Assembly (NCBI GenBank): GCA_021772215.1
Contig: JAJFMK010000291.1
Location: forward strand, 1-10,552
DNA length: 10,552 nt
Reading direction: 5' to 3'
Source of the DNA: Chlamydiota bacterium
GTDB lineage: Bacteria > Chlamydiota > Chlamydiia > Chlamydiales > JAJFMK01
The notes below the pieces were generated by a model. It saw nothing but the letters and a program-made list of their open reading frames with translations. It did no database searches and had not been told where the DNA came from. How positions within the stretch are numbered: position 1 is the stretch's first letter; every line of letters starts with the position of its first letter. The position numbers were made by a program, and so were the translations under genes. Positions 1-7,164 of the stretch are shown in pieces.

Positions 1-245
1 CCAAACTCCCAATAGCGGTAATTGCTTTGGACCCATTTGCTGCGCAGCTTGAACCACTCTCTATCTAGCGAGTAGAGACGGTCTCCTGAATCGAGATCGC
101 GCAGCTGATAGAGCTCGGTGCCGAGGAGAATCTCTCCATAGAATCTATCGCAGAAAGGATAGCGAAGTGCCATCTCAGCGCCCAGCACCTCATATTTTGC
201 TGTCCATTTTCCTAAGTCTTCTGTCCACTCATACTCTTGGTGGTC
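1..245 (-). other. Start of a probable outer-membrane beta-barrel domain
   Basis: After the last hinge (W1464) the helical repeat pattern stops. Residues from about 1485 read as successive amphipathic strands rich in Tyr, Trp and Leu: around KWTAKYEVLGAEMALRYPF, then RFYGEILLGTELYQLRDL, then a stretch with WFKLRSKW, then NYRYWEF at the window edge. Short polar turns separate them (CD, DLDSGD, QSN). This strand-turn pattern is what TPR-barrel exporters show after their solenoid. The barrel is cut by the window, so strand number and family cannot be settled. Confidence 0.6.
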
Positions 246-3200
246 GTAGAGGCGATAGAAGACAGAGGGTCTCGTTTCAGCGAGGGTCTCTTGGTATCCT
301 CTGCGAATCCATTTGGGGCCGCAGTCGATGGCAACCAGCTGATCGGCAAAACAAAGAGCGGAGAAGAAGCGCTGCTGCCTACGACGCAGCTGGGCCATAA
401 AGGAGAGAGCATCCACATTTTCTGGGGAGAGGGAGAGCGCGTGGCAGAGGTAAAACTCAGCATAAGCGTACGAACATTCGCGCATCTCAATCTGTCCCAG
501 TAGCGCCCACGCTTGCGCCTCTTCAGGGTCGATTTCAAGGATATCAGAGAGTATGAGGCGTGCACAGGAGTAATATTCAAGTTCGATATAGGCTTTTGCC
601 ATCCCCTCCCAAAGGGGGAGATACTCATCGTTGTAGGTGAGGCCGCAGTCGAAGACGGAGATGGCGCAACAGGGATTATGGAGGTCGAGATAGGTCTGGC
701 CAAGTGCATCGTAGCGCGCGGGGCTTATCGGATAGTTTTCGATCAGCTGCCTTTTGACACATATCGCCATCTCAAAGATCTCCTGGTCAGAGAGGAGTTT
801 GGCGATGTCAAAGAGCGGTCCATCCTCAGCGTCTTGTAGCGCCTCTTCGATCCAGTCCTCCTCCTTTGTCAGTAGCTCTTTGACGCGGTTGTATAGCTCC
901 TGCGCTTCACCGTAGCGCTTCTCCTTCATCAAAAGATCAGCGTAGAAGGTCAAAGCTGACTGATTTTTTGGCTCTATCTTGATTGCTTCTAAAAAGATCT
1001 CTTCCGCAGTACATAGGTTATCCATCTTGGCGTTGATGCGGCCCACGCCGGCTAGGGCTTCAGAGTTTTTGGGGTCTCGCGAAAGAACCTCCTCTAGAGT
1101 CATCAGCGCTTCGCCATACTGCTCCATGAAGAGGTAGGAGTAGCCCATCGAGGTCAAAAATTCAAAGTTATCGGGATGTCTTTGGTAGCCGCGGGAGAAG
1201 GCTTCGAGGGCGTTGCCATACTGCTCTAGTCTTAAATAGGCGAGCCCCAAGCGGAAGAGGTAGTCGGGATTATCAGGATGCTGCCTTGCCAGCGCTTCAT
1301 ATCCTTGAGCTGCTAGGTCATACTCCTTTTCATCAAAAAGTGCCTCGAGTTGATCAATGCGTTGGCCATTGATCGCATTCTCCAAAAGCACTTCGACCCA
1401 AGGAGCCTCTTTGTAGAAAGTTAGAAGCTGTTTGAAGATATCGGCAGCCTCATCGTAGCGCTTCTCTCTCATCAAAAGAACGCCGAGAGTTGAAAGGGCA
1501 AAGGGGTCTTCCTTTTCAATTTTGAGGGCTGAGGCGATGAGCTGATGCGCCTTTTCAAACTCTTCGAACTCGGTCTCTACGCGACCTAGACCGGCGAGTG
1601 CTGTGGCATTTCGTGGATCAACTCTTAAGGCCCATTCAAAAGTCTCTTTTGCTATGTCCCACTTTTTTAAGGAGATGTAGGGTAGTCCAAGGAGGGCGAT
1701 AAGTTGACTTGATTGGGGATGGATTTCGATCCCTCTCTTGTAGGTCTCGATCGCGAGCTCATATTTTTTGTTTCGCTGGAAGAAGCTGCCAAAAAGTTCG
1801 AAGTAATCAGCATCGCCGCACGACTTAACGATCAATTTGTCAAAGAGCTTTTCGATCCCTTCGAGATCCCCCCTCTTCTCCTTCTCTTTAATAAGCTCTC
1901 TGAGCTCACCAAATTTTGTCCCTTTTAGCGCTTTTTTGGCCCAGAGCGCAAGAGGGTCGATCTTCAAGATTTTTTCGTAGAGCTTGGCAGCCGCCACATA
2001 ATTGGATTGTCGCTCCTCGAGGTCGGCTAAGAAGGTGAGCGCAGTCATATTCACCGGGTCAAGCTTCAGAGCCTCTTTGTATTTCTCTCTTGCCAGAGCT
2101 TCATCCTTTTGAAGATCGGCAAGACGGCCTAAGCCAGACATGGCTTCGCTATTTTTTGGGTCTTTGGCTAAGACCGATTGGAAAGTAGTTTTAGCTAGGC
2201 GAAACTTCTCTAAATTGAGATAGAGAAAGCCGAGGGCGTTAATGAGGGGATAGGAGTCAGGATAGCTCTGTATTGCTTCGGTGTAGAGGGAGATAGCCTC
2301 CTCTTCGTCATAGATTCTGGCTAAAAAGCGGCCGTAGAGAATGATAAAAGGGACCTGGTTTTTCGATGAGCTGATCAGCTGCTGGTATATTTCTCTTGCG
2401 GCATCATAATTTAGCTTCTTGATCTCCTCTTCGATGCGATCTAAGAGGGGCCCTGCTTTGGCGCGTGCAAGAAGATCGTCTGCCCATACGGCTCCTGGTA
2501 TTTCACCTAGAATCTGTGCATAGAACACCTCTGCTTTCGTATATTCCCCTTTTTGAAGGTAGTAATTACCTAAAAAAGAGAGGGTGGAGATGTTTGTTGG
2601 ATCGATGGCATAGGCCTGCTCAAGAAAGTCATACCCCTTCTTCTCCTCGCCCATTTTGAGATAGAGCTTGCCGAGACCCACCAGAGCGCCGACATTGAAG
2701 GGCTCCTCCATAAGAACAAACTCTAAAAGTTTCTGCGCAGAGAAGAGCTCACCTTGGTCGATAAAGGCGTAGGCGAGCGATACCCTTAAAGGGTTGTAGC
2801 CCGGGATCTGGTTTAGGCCGTTGAAGTAGGTGATGATCGCCTTTTGGGTAGCGCCTATCTGGAGGTAGAGACGGCCTAAAATCTGGTAGAGATCGGCATT
2901 TTTTGGCGTCTGCTTTAAGAGCTGTTCAGCGAGCTTAATCGCCTCTTCTACTTCCCCTAAGGTCTCTAGATCTTGCAGCTGCTTAAACTTTACACCCAGC
3001 TGCGCGCGCATCATTGCCTGCTCGACCCAAGTTTTGTCAACGCTTAGCAAAGAGAGGCGGCTGTAGATCTTCAAAGCTTCTCTGTAGTTCCCCAGCTCCT
3101 CTTCTAAGAAGGCTAGCCCCCCAAGAGCCTCTTGATTTGCGGGATTCATCTCTAGCACCTTCCCATAGAGGGAGCGCGTCTTCCCAAAATGTTTCTCTTC

Positions 3201-4700
3201 GAATTCCACCTTGGCCAACCCCAAAAGCGCCTCGACGTTGCTAGGATTTTTCTGCAAGAGCCCCTCAAAAATAGCTCTTGCCCCCTCAAAATCTCTTCTG
3301 TTTGTGAGCGCTATTCCAAGCCCTAATTTCAGCTCCTCATCTTCAGAGAAAAAGTGAAGCCCCTGCTGATAGATCTTTGCTGCTTTGTCGTACTGATGAA
3401 TTTTTTCGTAGAAGGCACCAAAGTTTTTGTAGAGGAGAGGATTGGGGGTAAGCTCGGTGAGAGTCTTTTTGTAGATCTCTTCGACCTTTTCGAACTCTTT
3501 ATTTGTTAGTAGGTTAAGAACATTTTCTTCGATGGGAAGCATCTGAAGATCTAATAGGCTCTTTTTAGCAAATGTCGCCTCAGGATCGATAATGAGAATC
3601 TTTTTGTAGATCGTCTCCGCTTCGCTATATCTGTCCTGATCGATGTACATTTTGGCTAAGAAGGAGAGAGTGAAGAGGTCGTTTGGTTTGATCTTTAGCG
3701 CCTTCTCAAAGTAAATTTTCGCCTGGTCATAATCCCCTAAGAGCGTGTAGAGCCTTCCCAAGCCGGCATACGCTTCGCTGTCTAAAAAGGAGGTTTTCTG
3801 CACTTCGTAAAAGAGCTCTTCAGCCTCTTCAAAGTTGTTGTGCTTCAAAAAGAAAAAGCCCTTGGCTAGCTTGAGACGGTCAGATGTGGGGTTGAGAGCC
3901 AAAGCGCTATCGAGCATATCTTCCGCCTCTGCCGGTTTGCCTATTTTGTCGAGCAGCTGGCTAATGAGGATGTAGAGCTCCAGCTGGTCGGGATGCTGCT
4001 CTAAAAGGTCATGGTAGTACTGAAGGGCGAGCGTTAGGTCGCCTCTTTTTTCAACATCGGCGATCCGCTCCAGTTTTGGCCCTAGCTCGGCTCGCACTAG
4101 AGCGTCTTGGATCCAGCCCGCTTTGGGGTTCTCTTTAGCCAGATCAGCAAGAAGAGTCGTCGCTTTTTTGAATTCCTTGTTATCGATATAGAGCTCTCCA
4201 AGATAGAAGAGGGTGTTTGTGTTTTTGGGGTCGATTTTGAGGCTATGCTTATAGAGCATCTCTGCATCTTTTCGGTAGCCTAAAAGAGCGTTGAGCCGCC
4301 CCACTCCTGCGAGAGCTTGGCTGTTTTGGGGGTCAGCGTTTAACACCTGCACAAAGAGAGTAAGGCTTCTCGACTCATCTGCATTTGATAGGTAGCTGTT
4401 GGCGAGGTCAACTTTGAGCTGTAGGTTTGTAGGGTCTAGGGCTAAAGCTTTTGAGTAGAAAGAGATAGCTCTTTCGAAGTCACGGATGGAGTAGTAGGCA
4501 TCACCTAAGGCTCTCATCAAGGAGAGGTTGTTTGGCTGCTCGCTCGCGCGCTTTTCATAGTAATCTAAGATCGTGCTGATTTTTTCATCGCGCTTTCTCT
4601 GTTCCAGCTCTTCGATGATGTTTTCTTGCGCAATCATGAGGGCAGGAGAGATCAGACAGAAAAAGAGCAGGGAGAAACAAGAGCAGATTCGAGAGAACAT
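1..4700 (-). CDS. Giant secreted TPR super-repeat protein with C-terminal outer-membrane barrel (3' end outside the window)
   Basis: The frame is open from the ATG at 4698-4700 to the window edge, giving at least 1566 residues. Seen: a signal peptide (residues 1 to about 20-24), then TPR-type repeats with the usual small/aromatic pattern (for example DYDQAKIYFEKALKIKPND) filling residues 25-1464, then from about residue 1485 alternating polar/aromatic stretches typical of beta-barrel strands. The repeats are organised in eight units of 181 residues. Known: a signal peptide, periplasmic TPRs and an outer-membrane barrel is the layout of PgaA, BcsC and YaiO, which export or bind exopolysaccharide; BcsC is roughly 1160 residues, so this protein is clearly longer. 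Inferred: an outer-membrane exporter or envelope scaffold whose long periplasmic solenoid recruits partners. There is only one cysteine (C961) between the signal peptide and residue 1229, but eleven in residues 1230-1517. An in-frame TAA at 4746-4748 and no other start before it fix the ATG at 4700; no strong ribosome binding site precedes it. The exported substrate cannot be told from this sequence. Confidence 0.88.
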   Translation of the reverse strand, partial: MFSRICSCFSLLFFCLISPALMIAQENIIEELEQRKRDEKISTILDYYEKRASEQPNNLSLMRALGDAYYSIRDFERAISFYSKALALDPTNLQLKVDLANSYLSNADESRSLTLFVQVLNADPQNSQALAGVGRLNALLGYRKDAEMLYKHSLKIDPKNTNTLFYLGELYIDNKEFKKATTLLADLAKENPKAGWIQDALVRAELGPKLERIADVEKRGDLTLALQYYHDLLEQHPDQLELYILISQLLDKIGKPAEAEDMLDSALALNPTSDRLKLAKGFFFLKHNNFEEAEELFYEVQKTSFLDSEAYAGLGRLYTLLGDYDQAKIYFEKALKIKPNDLFTLSFLAKMYIDQDRYSEAETIYKKILIIDPEATFAKKSLLDLQMLPIEENVLNLLTNKEFEKVEEIYKKTLTELTPNPLLYKNFGAFYEKIHQYDKAAKIYQQGLHFFSEDEELKLGLGIALTNRRDFEGARAIFEGLLQKNPSNVEALLGLAKVEFEEKHFGKTRSLYGKVLEMNPANQEALGGLAFLEEELGNYREALKIYSRLSLLSVDKTWVEQAMMRAQLGVKFKQLQDLETLGEVEEAIKLAEQLLKQTPKNADLYQILGRLYLQIGATQKAIITYFNGLNQIPGYNPLRVSLAYAFIDQGELFSAQKLLEFVLMEEPFNVGALVGLGKLYLKMGEEKKGYDFLEQAYAIDPTNISTLSFLGNYYLQKGEYTKAEVFYAQILGEIPGAVWADDLLARAKAGPLLDRIEEEIKKLNYDAAREIYQQLISSSKNQVPFIILYGRFLARIYDEEEAISLYTEAIQSYPDSYPLINALGFLYLNLEKFRLAKTTFQSVLAKDPKNSEAMSGLGRLADLQKDEALAREKYKEALKLDPVNMTALTFLADLEERQSNYVAAAKLYEKILKIDPLALWAKKALKGTKFGELRELIKEKEKRGDLEGIEKLFDKLIVKSCGDADYFELFGSFFQRNKKYELAIETYKRGIEIHPQSSQLIALLGLPYISLKKWDIAKETFEWALRVDPRNATALAGLGRVETEFEEFEKAHQLIASALKIEKEDPFALSTLGVLLMREKRYDEAADIFKQLLTFYKEAPWVEVLLENAINGQRIDQLEALFDEKEYDLAAQGYEALARQHPDNPDYLFRLGLAYLRLEQYGNALEAFSRGYQRHPDNFEFLTSMGYSYLFMEQYGEALMTLEEVLSRDPKNSEALAGVGRINAKMDNLCTAEEIFLEAIKIEPKNQSALTFYADLLMKEKRYGEAQELYNRVKELLTKEEDWIEEALQDAEDGPLFDIAKLLSDQEIFEMAICVKRQLIENYPISPARYDALGQTYLDLHNPCCAISVFDCGLTYNDEYLPLWEGMAKAYIELEYYSCARLILSDILEIDPEEAQAWALLGQIEMRECSYAYAEFYLCHALSLSPENVDALSFMAQLRRRQQRFFSALCFADQLVAIDCGPKWIRRGYQETLAETRPSVFYRLYDHQEYEWTEDLGKWTAKYEVLGAEMALRYPFCDRFYGEILLGTELYQLRDLDSGDRLYSLDREWFKLRSKWVQSNYRYWEF
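309..4655 (-). repeat. Eight tandem 543-bp (181-residue) TPR super-repeats
   Basis: Units on the minus strand are 4655-4113, 4112-3570, 3569-3027, 3026-2484, 2483-1941, 1940-1398, 1397-852 (546 bp) and 851-309. Each ends at a hinge aromatic in a W-(I/V/A)-x-x-x-L-type motif: W196, F377, W558, W739, W920, W1101, W1283, W1464. Typical hinge sequences are GWIQDALVRAELGP, TWVEQAMMRAQLG, LWAKKALKGTKFG and DWIEEALQDAEDGP. Inside a unit there are four canonical 34-residue TPRs (136 residues) plus one elongated 45-residue repeat that spans the hinge, which sums to 181. The third TPR carries the most conserved box, N-S-E-A-L-x-G-L-G-R, present with changes in all eight units. The DNA has diverged, but short blocks survive at exactly one period: bases 911-942 and 1454-1485 match at 27 of 32 positions by eye. 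The first unit overlaps the end of the signal peptide. Confidence 0.9.
4629..4700 (-). other. Signal peptide of the TPR-barrel protein
   Basis: Residues 1-24 begin MFSRICSCFSLLFFCLISPA: a short N-region with one arginine, a hydrophobic core of Leu, Phe, Ile and Cys, and a C-region ending SPA then LMIA before the charged mature start QENIIEE. Signal peptidase I cleavage after A20 (Ser at -3, Ala at -1) or A24 is plausible. C15 is followed directly by LISPA, but the residues before it (LLFF) do not form a good lipobox, so I do not call it a lipoprotein. Confidence 0.8.
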
Positions 4701-4798
4701 AAATTTTTTCTTACCATGAAAATATATATAAAAAAAAGAGTTTACTTATATAGTGTGGCGACTTGCTGATAATCACCTTCCCTGATATGGGGAGTGAC
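4701..4798. promoter_or_regulatory. Divergent AT-rich intergenic region between the TPR-barrel gene and the kinase operon
   Basis: This gap must hold the promoters of both divergent genes. Bases 4721-4737 are an alternating AT run followed by an A-tract. On the plus strand TATATA at 4747-4752 could be a -10 box, which would start RNA near 4759 and leave a leader of about 40 bases before the kinase ATG at 4799; no good -35 hexamer lies 17 bases upstream. On the minus strand TATATT (4726-4721) is a possible -10 for the TPR gene, again without a clear -35. I see no convincing inverted repeat for an operator. Confidence 0.4.
4789..4794 (+). promoter_or_regulatory. Ribosome binding site deciding the kinase start
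   Basis: GGGGAG lies 4 bases before the ATG at 4799 and is the only purine-rich Shine-Dalgarno-like sequence ahead of any in-frame start. The alternatives, TTG at 4763 and ATG at 4787, have none. A start at 4763 would also sit almost on top of the likely transcription start. Confidence 0.55.
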
Positions 4799-6784
4799 AT
4801 GGGTTCTTACGTAGTCGATGGAGCGATGCAGAAGCTCCTTAACCATTCAACCAATGGTGTTGTGATCTTTGCCCCCTCGGGGGAGATCCTCTGGTTGAAC
4901 GATCCCTTCGAGCGGATGAGCGGTTTCCTAAGAGAGGAGATCATTGGCCGACCCCTCGAAATGCTCTTCATGAGCGAAGGAGCTTTCAAAGGATTGACCC
5001 AATTCTTTGCTGAGGAGGAGGAGATGGGGGCGCTCTTTGCTGGGGAATTAACAATTCAGACAAAGATGCGAGAGCAGAGGAATCTCTTCATAGAGCTTCT
5101 GAAGCTGCCCTCAAACGAAGAAAGACAATTTGCCCTTATCTGCGAAGATCGACTCGAAATGGACCGCTTACGCACACTTTTGCGAAAGGGCGCTATTGTC
5201 TCGGGTGCCATCTCACATGTTCAGTCGAAATATATTCAACATGGGGCCGCGCAGCCGCTGCAAGATCTCTTCTATCCGCTGCTTCGCTCAGCAAGACTTG
5301 TGGCCAAGGCAAAAAGCCTCATTTTAGCGAAGCCTATTGATGAGGTCAGCTTCTCTTTAATTTCCTCTACCAAGGGGTGGAAAGGGGATCTTAACATAAA
5401 TTCTCTTCTGACGCCTCACCTACATAAGGCTTACTTAAGTCAAAAGCCTCAAATTGTAGAGACCTCCTCTCAAGAGGAGATCAATAATCTTCTCCTCATT
5501 CCATTGACGAGTCATAAGGGGAGCTTTGGAATTTTGGGGATTATCGACTCGCTAAAGCCTCTGACAGATGAGCTTTTTTCTGATTTAAGCCCCCTAATCC
5601 AGTCGATAGGTGAGATTCTTCTTGTTTTAGAGGAGGAGAAGGAGCGGCGAAACGCTGAAAAGCAGCTTCAAGAGAGCCAAGAGCTGCTGCGTGGCTTGTC
5701 CTTAAGATTGATGGAGCAAAATAGTGAGCTGGTTGTGGCGATGGAACAGGCATTGGCAGCAAAATCTGCTCAAAAAAAGTTTCTTGCCAACATGAGCCAC
5801 GAGATGCGCACTCCGCTCCACTCCATTATGGGATTTTGTGAGCTAATCTTGCAGTTGGGTCTTCCGGAAAAGCAGCGTAGGTTTGCGAACAAAATCTATA
5901 CGTCGAGTGAGTCCCTTTTGATACTCATCAATGGGCTTTTGGATCTGTCTAAAATTGAGGCGGGAAAGCTGATAATTAAGCAGGAGCCGTGCAACCTATC
6001 CGAGGTGATTGTTGAGGCCATTTCGCTTATGGAAAAAGAGATTGTGGAAAAGGGACTCTCACTTCACCTCTATTATCCCCCTGACCTTCCGACAGAGATG
6101 TTTAGTGACAAAGAGCGGATCAAGGAGGTCCTTCTCAATCTCCTTTCTAATGCTCTGAAGTTTACCGATCAAGGAGAGATCAACCTCTTTTTGCGTGAGA
6201 TCTCGCGGGCGGCTCAGAGCATCAAAATCGAGTTTGCTCTATCGGATACCGGGATTGGGGTTGATGACTCTTTTAGAGCTGAGATTTTTAGTGACTTTTC
6301 TCAAGCAGATATCTCTTCGAAAAAGAAACACCGCGGGACCGGTTTGGGCCTTGCGATCTGTCGCAAGATTGTCGAGAAGATGGGCGGGGAGATCAATTTT
6401 GAATCTGCCCTAGGCAAGGGGTCAACTTTCTATTTCTCACTGCCGCTTCTTTTAAATCCGGAAAAAGAGGAGCCGAGCGCAACTCCTGGCAGCGGCCGCC
6501 GTCTACTCATTTTATCTTCAGACCCTGTTGATCAGTTTATCCTAAAGAGGTATGGAGAAGCTTTAGGGTTTACTTGTGATCTAACTGAGGATGTCGCTGA
6601 TTACGATCTGATAATTTTTGACGAATGCGTTGATAGGCAAAGTGTTATCCAAGATCATAGGGGTGCGAAGCTTTTAATGTTAGAGTGGGAGCATCTTTGG
6701 AATTCAAATGATGAGGCTGTCTCACTGCTTCGTCGCCCGACAACTATGCTCCAACTTCGAAAGGCTATTTTTAAGGGTATATAA
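4799..6784 (+). CDS. Soluble PAS-GAF hybrid-type sensor histidine kinase with degenerate receiver
   Basis: With the ATG at 4799 the protein has 661 residues; the frame is open back to a TTG at 4763 (673 residues). Domains: a PAS fold at about 10-120 (GVVIFAPSGEILWLNDPFER), a GAF-like domain at about 150-277, a charged coiled coil at about 278-330, HisKA with the H-box FLANMSHEMRTPLHSIMGF and phospho-acceptor H334, and HATPase_c with N-box N447/N451, G1 D483-T-G-I-G487 and G2 G513-T-G-L-G517. All catalytic motifs are intact, so it should autophosphorylate. The C-terminal ~95 residues are a shortened receiver-like domain. There is no signal peptide or membrane segment, so it is cytosolic and probably senses an internal cue through PAS/GAF; the ligand cannot be read from the sequence. 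It is the first gene of the cluster and shares TAATG with the receiver gene that follows, which is its likely partner. Confidence 0.93.
   Translation: MGSYVVDGAMQKLLNHSTNGVVIFAPSGEILWLNDPFERMSGFLREEIIGRPLEMLFMSEGAFKGLTQFFAEEEEMGALFAGELTIQTKMREQRNLFIELLKLPSNEERQFALICEDRLEMDRLRTLLRKGAIVSGAISHVQSKYIQHGAAQPLQDLFYPLLRSARLVAKAKSLILAKPIDEVSFSLISSTKGWKGDLNINSLLTPHLHKAYLSQKPQIVETSSQEEINNLLLIPLTSHKGSFGILGIIDSLKPLTDELFSDLSPLIQSIGEILLVLEEEKERRNAEKQLQESQELLRGLSLRLMEQNSELVVAMEQALAAKSAQKKFLANMSHEMRTPLHSIMGFCELILQLGLPEKQRRFANKIYTSSESLLILINGLLDLSKIEAGKLIIKQEPCNLSEVIVEAISLMEKEIVEKGLSLHLYYPPDLPTEMFSDKERIKEVLLNLLSNALKFTDQGEINLFLREISRAAQSIKIEFALSDTGIGVDDSFRAEIFSDFSQADISSKKKHRGTGLGLAICRKIVEKMGGEINFESALGKGSTFYFSLPLLLNPEKEEPSATPGSGRRLLILSSDPVDQFILKRYGEALGFTCDLTEDVADYDLIIFDECVDRQSVIQDHRGAKLLMLEWEHLWNSNDEAVSLLRRPTTMLQLRKAIFKGI
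6497..6781 (+). other. Degenerate (pseudo-)receiver domain at the kinase C-terminus
   Basis: Residues 567-661 begin RRLLILSSDPVDQF, matching the first strand and acidic pocket of a receiver (compare KVLVVEDYPINQ in the next gene), and contain YDLIIFDE with D608 where the phospho-acceptor would be. The expected Thr/Ser strand reads KLLMLEWEH, without a hydroxyl residue at the switch position, and the invariant Lys-Pro is Arg646-Pro647. The D575-D608 and D608-R646 spacings (33 and 38) are about 10 and 15 residues shorter than in the intact receiver next door. It is probably unable to take phosphate normally and may act as a docking or inhibitory domain. Confidence 0.6.
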
Positions 6785-7164
6785 TGAAAGTGTTAGTTGT
6801 TGAAGATTATCCGATCAATCAGGAGTTAATCAAAGAGTTCCTCCTCTACCTCGGCTGTGAAGTCACTCTCGCTGATGGGGGTCAGCAGGCTTTAGAGCTT
6901 TATAAGCAGGAGAGCTTCGACATCATCTTCATGGATGTCCAGATGCCTGAAATGGATGGCTATGAGGCGACGCAGAGGTTGCGACTTCTAGAAGGGGAGA
7001 AGCGGCGCACACCGATCATTGCTTTGACAGCGAGCGCCGTTGAGGGAGACAAAGAAAAATGTCTAGAGGCGGGAATGGATGATTACATCAGTAAGCCATT
7101 TCAAATCAGTGAACTTGAGGAGATGATCAATCGATGGAAAAAACAGAAAAGCCCTACCTATTAA
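6784..7164 (+). CDS. Stand-alone CheY-like response regulator receiver
   Basis: The 126-residue protein is one receiver domain with no output domain. The acidic pocket is E7-D8, the phospho-acceptor D51 (in FMDVQMPEMDGYEA), the switch Thr T82 (ALTAS) and the conserved Lys K104 (SKPF), so it should be phosphorylated and able to switch. The sequence is of the type found at the end of hybrid kinases (VQMPEMDGYEAT, EKCLEAGMDDYISKPF). The start is the ATG sharing one base with the kinase stop (TAATG), with AAGGG at 6773-6777 as ribosome binding site. Its role is probably to take phosphate from the preceding kinase and pass the signal by protein contact or to a phosphotransfer protein elsewhere; no Hpt domain or DNA-binding regulator is encoded here. 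The last 31 bases overlap the start of the monooxygenase gene. Confidence 0.95.
   Translation: MKVLVVEDYPINQELIKEFLLYLGCEVTLADGGQQALELYKQESFDIIFMDVQMPEMDGYEATQRLRLLEGEKRRTPIIALTASAVEGDKEKCLEAGMDDYISKPFQISELEEMINRWKKQKSPTY

Noticed and set aside
212..709. 165-codon minus-strand open frame and several plus-strand frames (such as 513-839) in the left 4.7 kb
   Set aside because: They are out of frame with, or antisense to, the continuous TPR frame, lack domain character, and their translations show none of the TPR pattern that the long frame keeps throughout.
309..4655. Regularly spaced similar sequences as a CRISPR array or intergenic repeat
   Set aside because: The period is 543 bp, the repeats are diverged and fully coding in one open frame, and the protein pattern (TPR) explains them.
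1..4700. Frameshift or pseudogene in the giant TPR gene
   Set aside because: All eight hinge residues fall in the same frame at a constant spacing, and no stop was met in translating from 4700 to base 1.
4763..4798. Upstream TTG (4763) and ATG (4787) starts for the histidine kinase
   Set aside because: Neither has a ribosome binding site; GGGGAG is correctly placed only for the ATG at 4799, and the TTG would lie within a few bases of the likely transcription start.
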